A stretch of DNA of 64,000 nt from Aedes albopictus (lineage: Eukaryota; Arthropoda; Insecta; Diptera; Culicidae). A program made the translations under genes and the position numbers. The stretch is taken from positions 293,113,080 through 293,177,079 of the forward strand of contig NC_085136.1 in assembly GCF_035046485.1 (NCBI RefSeq), in the 5' to 3' direction. The notes below the pieces were generated by a model. The model was not told where the DNA came from. It searched no databases and saw nothing but the letters and a program-made list of their open reading frames with translations. Shown here one piece after another: positions 9,376-19,500 of the stretch (positions are counted from its first letter, which is position 1; each line of letters starts with the position of its first letter).

Positions 9376-11352
9376 AGAAAACATCTTTGGAAATTAAAAT
9401 TACCAAAGATGTATTATAAATGTACTAGAAATGGATTTTCAAACAACCCGTGTCATAGACGAGCTCTAATTATGTTTTTCGATAACAAACACAAAACCTA
9501 ACAGCAGTCTAGCTCTTGGGCTTCATAAACGTATGGAATATGTTGATTAAACAATTATGAAACAGAACTGAAGCACCAGGCGCACCAGCTCGAATATTTA
9601 ATGTTTACGTTTTCACATTTAGCGGTTTTATTATAAAATCACTTTGATTTAGTAATCTGCCAATGCACCCGGCGTAATGATCTACGCAAGACCAAGTTAG
9701 CCAACGTATTCCATTCAGCTGGTCCAGCGGTATTCAGTTTCTTTACCTCCCAAAAGACCAGGAACAATGCACGGCAGCTCCGGTTTTTTATTCCAAATGT
9801 GCCTACTAGAATTCACAAATAAAATTACATTCCAATATCTTTATAGCAGCATCAAACGGTATATCGGATACCACTGCAGATGCAGTGGCAGTGTTCTTCC
9901 AGCCGTGTTTTGTTGACCTTCCGACTCCAGTGCAGCGTTGCTTATTTTAAAACAGCACACGCAAATTAGTGATTAGACGGATAAAACCAGTGATTTCAGA
10001 CTTTTTTTTCTACGATTGCTCACTGTAAATTTCACAGAAACTAAAAAACTCTGACGAGCCTTTGGGCAGCACCGCGCTTGTTGACAAACCACATTTTGAC
10101 GTTTCTATAGAAGCGGGAGTCGCTACGCAAATATGTTGCAATACAGTTTTTTAGCTGTTGCGATGATAACTGCAAAATCAAATAATAACATTACTGAGTT
10201 TAGATTGGAGAGAAGCTATCAAGACGTATTATTAACGTTGATAAAAGATCTATCACATTTCATAATTGAGTTTCTCTCTAAATGTAATATTAACGCTGTT
10301 TTAACTATGTTTTTACAATCAAGAGCAAGTTTAGTAGAAATGTTTTTGTTTTTATGAAAAATAATTATGATTACAGTGCTGGCTAAAAATATAAAGATGC
10401 AAAATGCAAGTCAAGCAAATTAACATTATTCATTTCCTCGCTTGGTGAGAACTATAAAGTAATCAATTTTTTTAATTCCTAATATGGAAATATCCAAGCA
10501 TATTTCGACATATCTTCCAGACATACATGTATAATCGAAATTTAAATTATTATCAACATCTTTGATCGGCACTGTTAGCTTCACGAAGTGTCCGCCATAC
10601 TTTTTTCCTTCACGTGGATTAAAAAAACGTCTCCGAACCAGGATTATTTCGTTGAATTATGATATATTTTTTAGTCATTTCAATGGCGCTCAAATTATGC
10701 AAAAGTAAAATGATTGGTTTCACAATAAATCTTCAACCGCATGGTGAAACATGATTACCACCTCTGTGGCTAAGCATTTCAGAACTTATTTTCCGAAAAG
10801 TAACAGACATTATCGCCATCACTTATAAATCATCATTTCTTCGTGCATTTAGCAAGTGTAGATTTGTATCATTATATTATCTTTTTTCTGAACGTTCCTT
10901 CGCTTCAAATGTTGAGGTTTTAAAATAATATATTAGTTTGATTCAAAAAAATATTCTGCAAGCTATATAGCTTTAAAATGACATAATTGTAACATATGGG
11001 TATGCTATGTAATATAAGTATTTTTTGCTAGTTGATTCATCTAAAATTAGCTCACTTTCAACCAAAGAATGTGGTTGTGTTATCTGAGTATTTTGTCAGT
11101 TTTAACTACAGACAGACAACTTGATTGTAACTGATGATCAATGATACGTCAGGTGTGAATGACATAATTAGTATCATAAGTGTATCACAATACATCTTAT
11201 ATAACTTGTAAGATGTTTTATAAGCCGCCATTTTTTGCGCTGTTTTGAATTTATAAGTGTCCAAAATCAAGTAAATGATGCAAGAAAAATACCGCCGATT
11301 ATGTATTAAACGTTGAGTTTTTACTCTTATATAACAAGTTGTGTTATTTGGG
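9376..11352. other. Interior of the non-autonomous DNA transposon
   Basis: About 2 kb of AT-rich sequence without a plausible transposase. Just inside the left end, ACATCTTTGG (9381-9390) and CCAAAGATGT (9403-9412) form a perfect 10-bp hairpin with a 12-base loop. The only longer open frame (10133-10357, 74 codons) has no recognisable features. A GC-richer patch at about 9660-10130 could be captured host sequence or a further old insertion. Confidence 0.5.
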
Positions 11353-11354
11353 AT

Positions 11355-12638
11355 ATCAATTGGATTTACACAACTGTGGTTCGGCCAATATTGGCTTATG
11401 GATGTCTTGTGTGGTGGCAAAAGGGTGAAGTGAGAACGGTCCAATCAAAATTAGGCCATCTCCAAAGGATGTGCTTAATGGCGATGTCTGGAGCGTTCTC
11501 TTCAACTCCTACGGCAGCGCTAGAAGTTATCTTTGACGTTGCCCCACTACACATTCATCTCAAACAAGAAGCCCTTTCTTGCACTTACCGGATACGGGTA
11601 CTCGGTCTACTAGAGGAAACTCCTGTGAACCGCACATCAACACACACCTCGTTGTTTCCACTTTTAGTGAATTGGGACAAAATTGTCTTTGCTCCAAGTG
11701 ATCTTACAATTGCTTGTAATTTTCCATATAGGACATTTTCCACGAAATTCCCTTCCCGGGAAGAGTGGACATCTGGTTATCAGGAAAGAAGTATTTCAGG
11801 CGGCATCGTATGTTACACTGATGGCTCCCTTCTCGAAGGTCGAGCAGGTGCTGGTGTTTATTCTCGTGGGCTAAGGCTGTATCTGTCTTACTCACTTGGT
11901 AGACACTGCACCGTTTTTCAGGCCGAAATCTTTGCTCTTATGTGCGGAGTGCAATCAGCACTTCAGCAACACGTAATGAGCAAAGTAATATACTTCTGTT
12001 CAGATAGCCAGGCTGCTATTAAAGCACTTGCTTCGGCCAACTCCAGTTCGAAGATAGTTATCGCTTGTCGAACTCAAATCGAGGAGCTGAATTCAGCAAA
12101 CGCTGTTCACCTTGTATGGGTACCTGGCCATTCTTCCATCGCTGGAAATGAATTGGCTGATGAGTTAACTCTCATTGGAGCATCACATGACATCATTGGC
12201 CCTGAGCCAGCTATTCCGATATCGAAGTGTTGGATTATGCTTCAGATTCACACCTGGACTGTCTTTCAACACAGACAATATTGGAATAGTTTGGAGTCAT
12301 GTCGTCAAACCAAATTGTATAGTGCTGAGCCATCTCTACGGGTGGCGAAGCATCTAACTAATCTGTCTAAGCAGAATTGCAGCATGCTGGTCAAAGCATT
12401 GACTGGCCACTGCCGACTCAGCTATCACATGGCGAATATTCAGCAAGCTGATTCATTTGCCTGTGATAGCTGTGAATCCGATTATGGAACTTCGTATCAT
12501 TTGATATGTAACTGTCCAGTTTTCGCGCAACTGCGTTTTCGAGTATTCGGTAAACACTTATTAAGTGAAACTGACTTCAGAAACCTGAATCTTCAGGATA
12601 TTCTGTTGTTCTTAACCCGCTGTGGTAAAGAGCTATAG
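11355..12638 (+). pseudogene. LOA ORF2, RNase H and C-terminal segment
   Basis: Continues the LOA frame from codon ATC at 11355 to TAG at 12636-12638 (428 codons). It starts with the conserved WIYTTVVRPILAYG..VWW region that follows RT in LOA elements. The RNase H domain has YTDGSLLEG (first Asp), FQAEIFAL (Glu), SDSQAAIKA (second Asp) and WVPGHSSIAGNELADEL (His and final Asp), so the full active site is present. The last ~120 residues carry a Cys/His cluster (CDSC...YHLICNCP) typical of the family's C-terminal zinc motif. It is separated from RT by the 6.9-kb insertion and therefore not translatable as one protein. Confidence 0.85.
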
Positions 12639-12892
12639 GCTCTCTTTCGCTTTATGCGTTATTACAGTGCCCTTTTCAGGGCGCTGTTTGAACCCATTGT
12701 GGTACGCTTGTGCGTTAGTACCCTCTTCCAGGGTATTTTTCCTATTTCCCTACCTGTCCCTATCCCCATCCAAATCCTTTTTCCTTCCTTTTCCCTCAGG
12801 TAGATGATGAAATAGGTTGTTATTTTGGCGATGGCACAAATGTCCCAAATGGAGCATAACGTGCCTCTGGAGCCGGCCTTCTGATACCTGAT
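12639..12892 (+). other. LOA 3' UTR
   Basis: About 250 bases from the ORF stop to TGATACCTGATA at 12881-12892. It contains a pyrimidine-rich stretch at 12720-12800 and the GGCGATGGCACAAATGTCCC-type segment that precedes the family's terminal short repeats. It ends exactly where the right 139-bp direct repeat begins. Confidence 0.65.
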
Positions 12893-13031
12893 ACAGTCGG
12901 ATTCAGATGTGGTTTCTTCAATACAGCTTTCAAGCAACGATTTTGTAAACATTGTAGTTCTCTTAGCCTTGACTTGCTCGCGTTTCCCCAAACTCCAACA
13001 AGGAAGCATAAACGAGAATGTACCAATGCGA
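12893..13031. repeat. 139-bp direct repeat, right copy (long target duplication)
   Basis: Right-hand partner of 2541-2679, with about four mismatches in 139 bases by eye. It encodes the same HSRL..LKKPHL segment of the minus-strand LINE. Its left edge abuts the LOA tail and its right edge runs into uninterrupted LINE ORF2. Confidence 0.8.
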
Positions 13032-14866
13032 AGTATAGAGTTTTCAACCAGTGCGCTGGGACAAACGAAGAAATTTTCCTGAGAATACCGCAAATAGGTG
13101 CCACTGTGTGCTTAAGCTTTCCGATGTGTGCATTCCAGCTTAGTCCAAGTTAGTCCAAGATATTTGTAGCTCGATGATCTCTCAATCCGAACTCCGTTCA
13201 CATCTAACGGTCCGATATTCGATACATTACTTCTTATTGAATGAAACAGCATGAACGTAGTTTTAAGTAAATTCAAGGACAGTACATTGGTGTTGAAGAA
13301 GTCTTGAAGTTTAACTAGATCTTGTTTAATGTAACTCGCTATTGTCATTCCTTGCTCGTGCTTATACAGAATGGCTGAGTCATCGGCGAAGAATCTTATA
13401 CTTCCATATAGTTGTAGGCGGGATAGGTCGTTGATGAAAATTAGGAACAACAGTGGCCCCAGATTGCTTCCCTGGGGAACTCCAATTGTAATCTCCCGTA
13501 GCTCACTATTTACACCATTCACGGACACAAACTGGTGCCATTTGACAGGTAACTCTTGAGAAGGTCCAGCGAGCAACCACGTATGCCATAATATTCCAGC
13601 TTCCGTAATAGCAAACTGTGATCTATTGTATCGAATGCTTTTTTGAGATCCAAGAAGAGAACTCCTGGAATGCGTTTATTGTCGATGGCTCCATATATCA
13701 ACCAGTTCACTAGCTGCTGTAAACGTACTGCATCCTCGGCGAAATCCATATTGGTGTGTATAGATCAATTTTGATGACTCCAGGAAATCCATAATCCGAG
13801 TAGATAATAGCTTTTCCAGAATTTTATTGAGTACCGATACGGTAGAAATCGGTCTGTAGTTATTGACGCTTCTTCGATCCCCCGACTTATGAAGTGGCAC
13901 AACCCTTGCAGTTTTAAGGCTTTCTGGATACTGCCCAGACGTTATCATGTCGTTGAATACGTTGCTCAGAATGCTAGCAAATAAGTGATGATGCTTTTTC
14001 ACAAAATAAGCATCTATATTTTCGGATCCAGGAGCTTTGTTGGGGTCCAGGTTACGTATCAACAAAATGATTTCTTGTTGGGTTGAAGGTCGCAAGAATA
14101 TCGATGAGTTGTGATTTGTTAGGGTGTTGAATTTCGATATGTTACGATCACTGTTGATGGATGATGCCAAATCGTGTCCAACAGCACAGAAGAAGTCGTT
14201 GAATGCGTTGCTAATTTCCAAATCGCTGTGTGTGTTCTCCAAACACATTCTAGTGTTTCCATTGTTACGCCCAAGAACATTGTTGATAACCTTCCATGAC
14301 TGCTTCACTGAGCTGTTTTGTAGCAGCTTTTGGTAATAGACTCGCTTGCATTGACTCTTTTTATTTTTGAGTATTTTAGAGACGTGATTCACCATTTCCT
14401 TCAAATGTGTATCCTGCGGCCGGCGTTTACTGTTTTTCAGCATATTCTCCTTCATTTTGATGAGCTTCCACAGTTCTAGTGTCATCCACGGACAATGCTT
14501 CTTCAATTTTGCCTCTACTGATACCGTTCTAGTTACGCTATTCCGAATCTCATTGAATTTATCAATTAAAAACGCAATCGTATCGTTTGCGTTTGAATCA
14601 ACTGGCATGGTCTGTACAGCTTCAATGAAACGAGTGCTCAAACGTTGATGATCAACAATTTTTTTAGTTAACGTTACTGTTTCTTTTATTATAGACAGAT
14701 TTATTGAGGTCAACACAATGGAGTGGTCACTAAGAGTGGTTTCTATAGTTTCATTGATCATATCTCGTTTCAATGCAGAAGAACAAATTACATGATCTAA
14801 AATATTATTCGATACAGGTCGCGTTGCGGTCGTATTAGTTACAGACATGTCATATGAACTCAGCAA
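12893..14866 (-). pseudogene. Loner/L2-like ORF2, endonuclease remnant and reverse transcriptase
   Basis: Read from 14866 downward. It begins with only the end of the endonuclease (SVTNTTATRP, ILDHVICSS, LSDHSIVL); roughly 200 residues including the catalytic Asn, Glu and Asp are missing. A basic linker (CPWMTLELWKLIK) follows, then RT: DPNKAPGSENID, NYRPIS, QYGFRRGCSTF, FLDLKKAFDTIDH (motif A), GVPQGSNLGPLLF (B) and RFFADDSAILY (C). Frame changes near 13740-13700 and near 13575-13520 break the RT. The C-terminal region passes into the 139-bp repeat and resumes at 2690 across the LOA insertion. The catalytic RT motifs survive, but the protein cannot be made. Confidence 0.78.
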
Positions 14867-15884
14867 CCTTTGGTACGAAGGCCAGACGAGTTATATGCCC
14901 TTTTCTTCAAATTTCGGCACAAATTTTGGATGTCCTTACGGCAGCGGATGATTTCAACTTTTGAGTTATGTGATTTTTTCACCAAAATGGCACCATGCCT
15001 TCCTGGCCAAACGTACTGCAACTCCAACGATTCCTGAACATCCTTCGTTTCGTGTAACAGCGAAAGCCCGTGTGGTGTCATTTCATCTCGAATCATAATT
15101 TTTCCAGGCATTCCAGTGTAACCATCACCAAGTGCTGACACCAACAATTGGCCATGACCTTTCTTCTTACTGAAAACCGTTTCTTTGAAGTGTTGTTCAC
15201 TGAAGATGACTTTGATTGGTGGGTTCTTCCTCTCCTCCTTGGGATCATGCAGCCTCACAGCATCAACAACAGCAGCATCAGACAGTTCGCAACCTAATAC
15301 AAAACCGATCCTCATAGCAACAGCTCGAACAATCTCATTCTTCAATACAGGCACTCCTAGAATGATAGCGTTGCGGAAAACAGCAGAACGACCTAAGCGA
15401 TCACATTCTTTTTCCAGCTCATCAACCTTGGTAGTCAGTGCATCGTAACGTTCACGAACCACATCTACGTCCACTTTCAAATTCTCTTGGCAAACCTTCA
15501 CAGAACGTAGCTCATCCATCATGGTCTCGAACTTATTCGATAGAAACTGCTGGCTCAGCTCTACTTCCTCAATCGTCTTCTCTAATGCTTTCCGAGTTTG
15601 TACGTTTTCCTTCCTCAGCTCCTGCACTTCACTTATCACTTTACGCATCTCCTCGATTACGAGATTTTCGGCTGCAGATGTACCCATTGATCGCATGGAA
15701 CTGAACAGAAATATTGCTGACTCTTCATTTTCCGTATAGCATTTCCGATTATTTTCTTGCATTTAAAGTGATGACATTGGTGACATTGTACGCATTCGAG
15801 CACCTTTGTAGCATCAGTTTCAACTTTGCTACAGAGCGTACAGATTATCGAGTCTTCCTGGTCAGACATACTGTTTTCAAACAA
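14860..15884 (-). pseudogene. Loner/L2-like ORF1: PHD finger, coiled coil and nucleic-acid-binding domain
   Basis: The frame starting at 15884 encodes a Cys/His-rich N-terminus (CTLC, LECVQCHQCHHFKC, YFCSVPC) with PHD-finger spacing. After YFCSVPC the reading moves to the -1 frame (open 15762-14860). That frame encodes a long charged heptad-like coiled coil (~residues 35-130, EMRKVISEVQELRKE through KVDELEKEC). An RRM-like/C-terminal domain follows (VFRNAIILGVP, NPPIKVIFSE, GKIMIRDEMTPHG). This PHD-coil-RNA-binding order is known for ORF1 of CR1/L2-group LINEs, which package element RNA. Whether the frame change is mutation or a programmed shift cannot be told here; given the other lesions, mutation is likelier. 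Confidence 0.7.
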
Positions 15885-16103
15885 AGATATTCACAACAAC
15901 CCCACGACACTGATAGTTGTATTGACAGTATAGTGAAGGCTAACGAGTGCCGCTGTAAGAGGATTGTAGTATGGCCCACGAAGCAAGCAATGGATGACTG
16001 AAAGTAGGCTTCTCCACATCTAAGTCGATTTATAATTCTATTTTTCCTGTACATATACTTCACCGATCGAAGAGATAACAGCTCCAGGGTTCCAGCCGCA
16101 TTT

Positions 16104-16835
16104 ATTCTACTGATATATTGAATGTGGTAACGTTTAGCTTGCCGAAAACTTATTCAATTCAATGAGAAATAGCGCACTCAAAATACAGACCAATAGCCAC
16201 TCCAGTGTTGCCAGTGTTTCCGTAGAAGTACTACAGCAATTTTCGCAGGAGCTCCATCGAGAGTTCTTGTAAGAGTTTTAGCGTGAATTTCTCTAGTAGT
16301 TCCACTGGAAAATCCCCGCGGAGTTAGATAGACAATACTTGTAAAAAAGTCCACCGAGAATTTTTCAAGGCATTCCAGGAGTTCCATTGCCAATTCTTAC
16401 ATGAGTTACACCAGAAATTTCTGTAGGAGTCTTACAGATCATTCTTCTAGAAGTCTCCTTAGGTGGGAGTACTTTCTCTAGGAGTTCTGGGCTTAAAATT
16501 CCGGTGAGCCAAATAAGCTCAATTCGATACTATGAAAGATTTAACACAAACACATTTTTTTCCAAAAAGGTGAAAAACAGGGCGAATTAAAACGGGACCG
16601 ATACCCTGATTTCCAGCATCGCGTGGCAAATGACACTCTTCTTATCTGAAACTATGGAATTTTTTGCAGCTTGTGTCAGAAAATCATTTGAATCCATCCA
16701 CTCCGAGCAGAGATATTGAATTTATTTGCATTTTATAACCTTTTTTTCCCATTATGCATCGTTCTACCGGAAATTCTTCTAGAATTATAAATTCCTCCAG
16801 CAGTTTCACCAGAGATCCTTCCACAAGCTCCACAT
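16104..16835. repeat. Degenerate minisatellite (GGAATTC/GAGTTCC type)
   Basis: Phrases such as 'gagttccatcgagagttc' and 'ggagttccattgcc' repeat irregularly from about 16195. A patch at 16480-16740 with 'gtgagccaaataagctc' is more complex and unassigned. No coding potential is seen. Confidence 0.6.
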
Positions 16836-17507
16836 CCCAAGCAGCACCTGCAACATCATGCAGATTGTTGCTTTCTATATTTTGGTCTAAATGAGTTGCA
16901 CTAGAAGCACACGAAACTTCCATTTTGTCAATTAAGTTGCATTTAAACTCCGAAATTCGTAAAGTTGCGGCTTTGTTTCATAGAAATCACAAATTACCAC
17001 GTGTTTGACATCGATTCGTGGAGGCGGAGCTTACATATTGCTCGCAAGTGATAATACAGTCAGCTTACATTAAATGTGTTATGTAACATGCATGAAACAT
17101 CTAACTCTGGTTTGTTTGTTCAGATTAGGTTCCATATGCGTCATAGAAAACTTGAGCGTCTTTTCATTTTGACAGTTCTCTAACTTGTGACAAAGAAGGT
17201 GCAATAAAGAAACAAGTAACTTCAGTAGCTTTTATGGTGTGTTGAGCATCAATTCTCTCACAGAGCTTTTGGTGTAGTATGTAAGGTGAGTAGATAATAC
17301 TGCTGGTGTCCATGGTTCGAGTCTGGACAAAATCTTTTCCCATCTTTTTTATCATTCCTCCTCGTTTATGATGCTTAAGAATTCAGAATCTGCGCTTTTT
17401 GGGTTTCAAAGAAGAAGCAATTGTGTTCTGTCGTCTGTAATACGGACAGTGAATAAATTGCACTAAGGTTGCTGTTACTGGATTAGCAACAAGTCGTGTT
17501 GCTTGGG
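16836..17507. mobile_element. MITE with CCCAAGCARCAC termini
   Basis: Left end CCCAAGCAGCAC and right end GTGTTGCTTGGG are inverted repeats with one mismatch, flanked by AT on both sides (16834-16835 and 17508-17509). Length is 672 bp with no coding capacity. Termini and flank type match the transposon at 4421-11352 and the MITEs at 28889 and 47976. A tRNA-like A-box/B-box pair lies inside at 17270-17323. Confidence 0.7.
17255..17330 (+). ncRNA. tRNA-like segment with A and B boxes (SINE head or tRNA pseudogene)
   Basis: TGGTGTAGTATGTAAGGTG (about 17270-17288) resembles a Pol III A box. GGTTCGAGTC (17314-17323) matches the B box, and spacing is about 40 bases, as in tRNA genes. A full cloverleaf is not evident. 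It lies within the CCCAAGCA MITE, so it is probably a captured SINE head or tRNA relic. Confidence 0.45.
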
Positions 17508-17509
17508 AT

Positions 17510-18590
17510 TTGCTCTAGGAATTCCATCGAAAATTTCTCTTGTAGTTCCACCAAAAACTCTTCAAAGACTTCAACCAAGAATTTCTCAAGGAGAACTCAC
17601 CTGAGAAATCTACTGAGAAATCTCGCAGAAGATCCACCACGAATTCCCACAGAAGGTCCACTGGACATGTCTATAGGCAGTTGCTGTGGCAATTTGACTG
17701 GCAGTTCCACCGTAATCTCTAGGAGTTAAAGCGTTAATTGCTCTTACAGTTCTCTACCGATATTTTTTTTCAGGAATTTCACCGACAATCTCCCCGAGCT
17801 TCATTGAAAATCCTTCTCCAAGTTCAACCACGAATTCTTGCAGAAGTTTCAACGGAAATTCCTTCCCAAGAATCACTGGAAAATTTCACCAAGAATTCAT
17901 ATGAGAAGTTTCCCGAAAAAATATCAAGGATCTCCATCGAGATCTCCACAAGGAGTTCCTCTGAAAGTACCACCGAGAATTCCTAAAGGATTTTCACTGG
18001 GAATTATTTTAGATCCTCTGGAAATTCCGGCAGGAGTTGCATAGCGAAAATTTCCTAAGGATTGCCGGCAGGAATTTATCTAGGAACCTCTTGCTAATCC
18101 ATCTGGATCGTCTTATGGAATGACTGGATCTTACAATGGAATTCACCGTGAATTCCCTAAGGAGTTCTACCGAGAATTTCTCTTCTATTTGATCCGGGAT
18201 TACTCTAGAAGTTCCATCACTATAACCGAAAATTCCTAGAAATGTTCGAATGGCAATTCCCACAGGAGACCTAACAAGAACTCTAGTAAGAGTTCTATCG
18301 CGTGTTCCCACAGGAGTTCCACTGAAATTCCGTCGAAGTTTCGCTGAACATTCCCGCAGGAATTTCGCTAGGAACTGCTGTAGGAGTTTAAATGGGAATT
18401 CAACCGTAAATTTCTCTATGAATTCCACCTGGAAATTCTACGGAAGCTTCACGGTTAATTCCCCCCAAAGTTCATCCAGAAACTACTCTAGAAGTTAGAC
18501 CCGGAATACCTCTGGAAGTTGCTCCGGGTATACTTTTCCCGAGAAATTCACTGGAATTACTCTAGGAATTTCTTTATGGAGCAATTTCAG
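17510..18590. repeat. Degenerate GGAATTC-type minisatellite
   Basis: A dense run of units like 'gaatttctcaaggagttccaccgag', each roughly 24-30 bases with a near-palindromic GGAATTCC or GAATTTC core. Units are highly diverged, and no higher-order unit is visible by eye. Confidence 0.75.
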
Positions 18591-19184
18591 CCCAAAGCAC
18601 GAAAAAAATAGCCATTTTTGACTCAATATTTTTCATATTGAATAATTTTTTTGGACATGCGCTGGATCATTACCTATTGCATCAACACATAACCATTTCT
18701 TCGTACCAACTTTTGAAAAGGCAGTTTGAAAAAAAAAAACTAGCTTTCGTCCACAAAAAAAAAATAACTCGAAAGCGTTCCAAAGATAATTTGAGGACAA
18801 TTGAAGGACTTTTAGAAAAAAATAACAAAAAAAAATACACTGAGTGTAATATTCATTTCGGATCTATGTTAGATTCCATATATTTTAAATTTTACATAAA
18901 CCTTAACCTTTCGATTGTTTGATTGTTTTTCTGTGAAAAGCTGTGAAAAGATCTGCCAAGCTGTCCAGGATGTTCAAATTATGCAAACTTTTTTTTTCAT
19001 TTTTTTTTCTTTTCGATTTTTTGAAAAAGTAGAAGGAAACTGTTTTTGAAATTTTGTATATCAAAAACAAGATTTAACATACGAGTTTCAATGAAAAAAC
19101 TACACAATTACGTCACACCAGCAGAAAATCGATGAAATCGCTTCCACATTACCTCGCGACGGACTTTCTGTCAAGCCTGGTCCA
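18591..19184. other. AT-rich unassigned spacer
   Basis: A/T homopolymer-rich sequence (A8-A9 and T9 runs at 18725-18830 and 18985-19030). I see no gene, no terminal repeats and no known element. The 94-codon open frame at 18638-18922 is lysine/asparagine-biased and looks fortuitous. Confidence 0.4.
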
Positions 19185-19500
19185 ATGGAGTTTTGGGGGA
19201 AATTTTAGAAGCGTTTCAAGGCGTTTCAGGGCGTTTCAGAGTGTTTCAGAGAGTGTTTAGTGGGTTGCATGGGCTCTTAGGTCAGCTCCGTTGAATTTTT
19301 TGAAGCGTTTCAATTCGTTTCAACGCGTTTCTGCACAGGCTATCGGGTCAGTTCCATGGAGTCTTTAGGAGGGATTTTAGAAGCGTTTTGAGGCACTCTA
19401 GGCGTTTCATGGCGTTTCAAAAGGTTTTGTAGCGGTTTTGGTGGCTACACGGGCTTCGAAATCAGATCCATGTAGCTTTGAGGGGAATTTTAGAATCGTT
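19185..19500. repeat. Degenerate GCGTTTCA minisatellite
   Basis: The phrase 'aggcgtttca' or 'aagcgtttcaa' recurs about every 10-20 bases within a looser ~120-base unit. That unit begins near 'tccatggagttttgggggaaattttagaagcg' and repeats at about 19180, 19350 and 19460. Confidence 0.65.

Larger units (their letters stand above)
4421..11352. mobile_element. DNA transposon with CCCAARTAACAC termini, carrying a nested LINE
   Basis: The left end CCCAAGTAACAC (4421-4432) and right end GTGTTATTTGGG (11341-11352) are inverted repeats with one mismatch. They are flanked by AT on both sides (4419-4420 and 11353-11354). The insertion lies between two codons of the LOA ORF, and removing it leaves the LOA frame open. 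Without the nested LINE it would be about 1,989 bp. No transposase-like frame is present, so it is non-autonomous. Three other elements in the window share the same terminal word and 2-bp A/T-only flanks. Confidence 0.75.
2681..12892 (+). mobile_element. LOA-clade (Lian/Bilbo-like) non-LTR retrotransposon, 5'-truncated and split
   Basis: Starts abruptly inside the end of the apurinic-type endonuclease domain (LSDHRYI motif), so it is 5'-truncated as expected for incomplete target-primed reverse transcription. RT (to 4420) and RNase H with C-terminal region (from 11355) are separated by a 6.9-kb DNA transposon. The 3' UTR ends in a short TGATACCTGATA repeat at about 12881-12892. It is flanked by the 139-bp direct repeats and is inserted in the opposite orientation to the Loner/L2-like LINE. 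An integral RNase H domain with FADD-type RT is characteristic of LOA/I/R1-group elements. Confidence 0.85.
1881..16088 (-). mobile_element. Loner/L2-like non-LTR retrotransposon, split by a nested insertion
   Basis: A minus-strand LINE whose halves lie on either side of the LOA insertion. From 5' (high coordinates) it has a putative 5' UTR (about 16088-15885), a PHD-finger/coiled-coil ORF1, an ORF2 missing most of its endonuclease, reverse transcriptase, the split C-terminus and a 3' UTR ending in a (TGTA)n tail near 1910-1892. The words GTTCCAGCCGGATTT (1866-1880) and GTTCCAGCCGCATTT (16089-16103) flank it and could be a 15-bp target duplication with one mismatch. Array words like GTTCCA are common here, so this is tentative. 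Frameshifts in both ORFs make it inactive. The clade is judged from RT signatures and could instead be CR1/Daphne-like. Confidence 0.7.

Noticed and set aside
11313..11354. N-terminal extension of the RNase H frame before 11355
   Set aside because: These codons lie in the DNA transposon's right end; the LOA sequence starts at codon ATC 11355.
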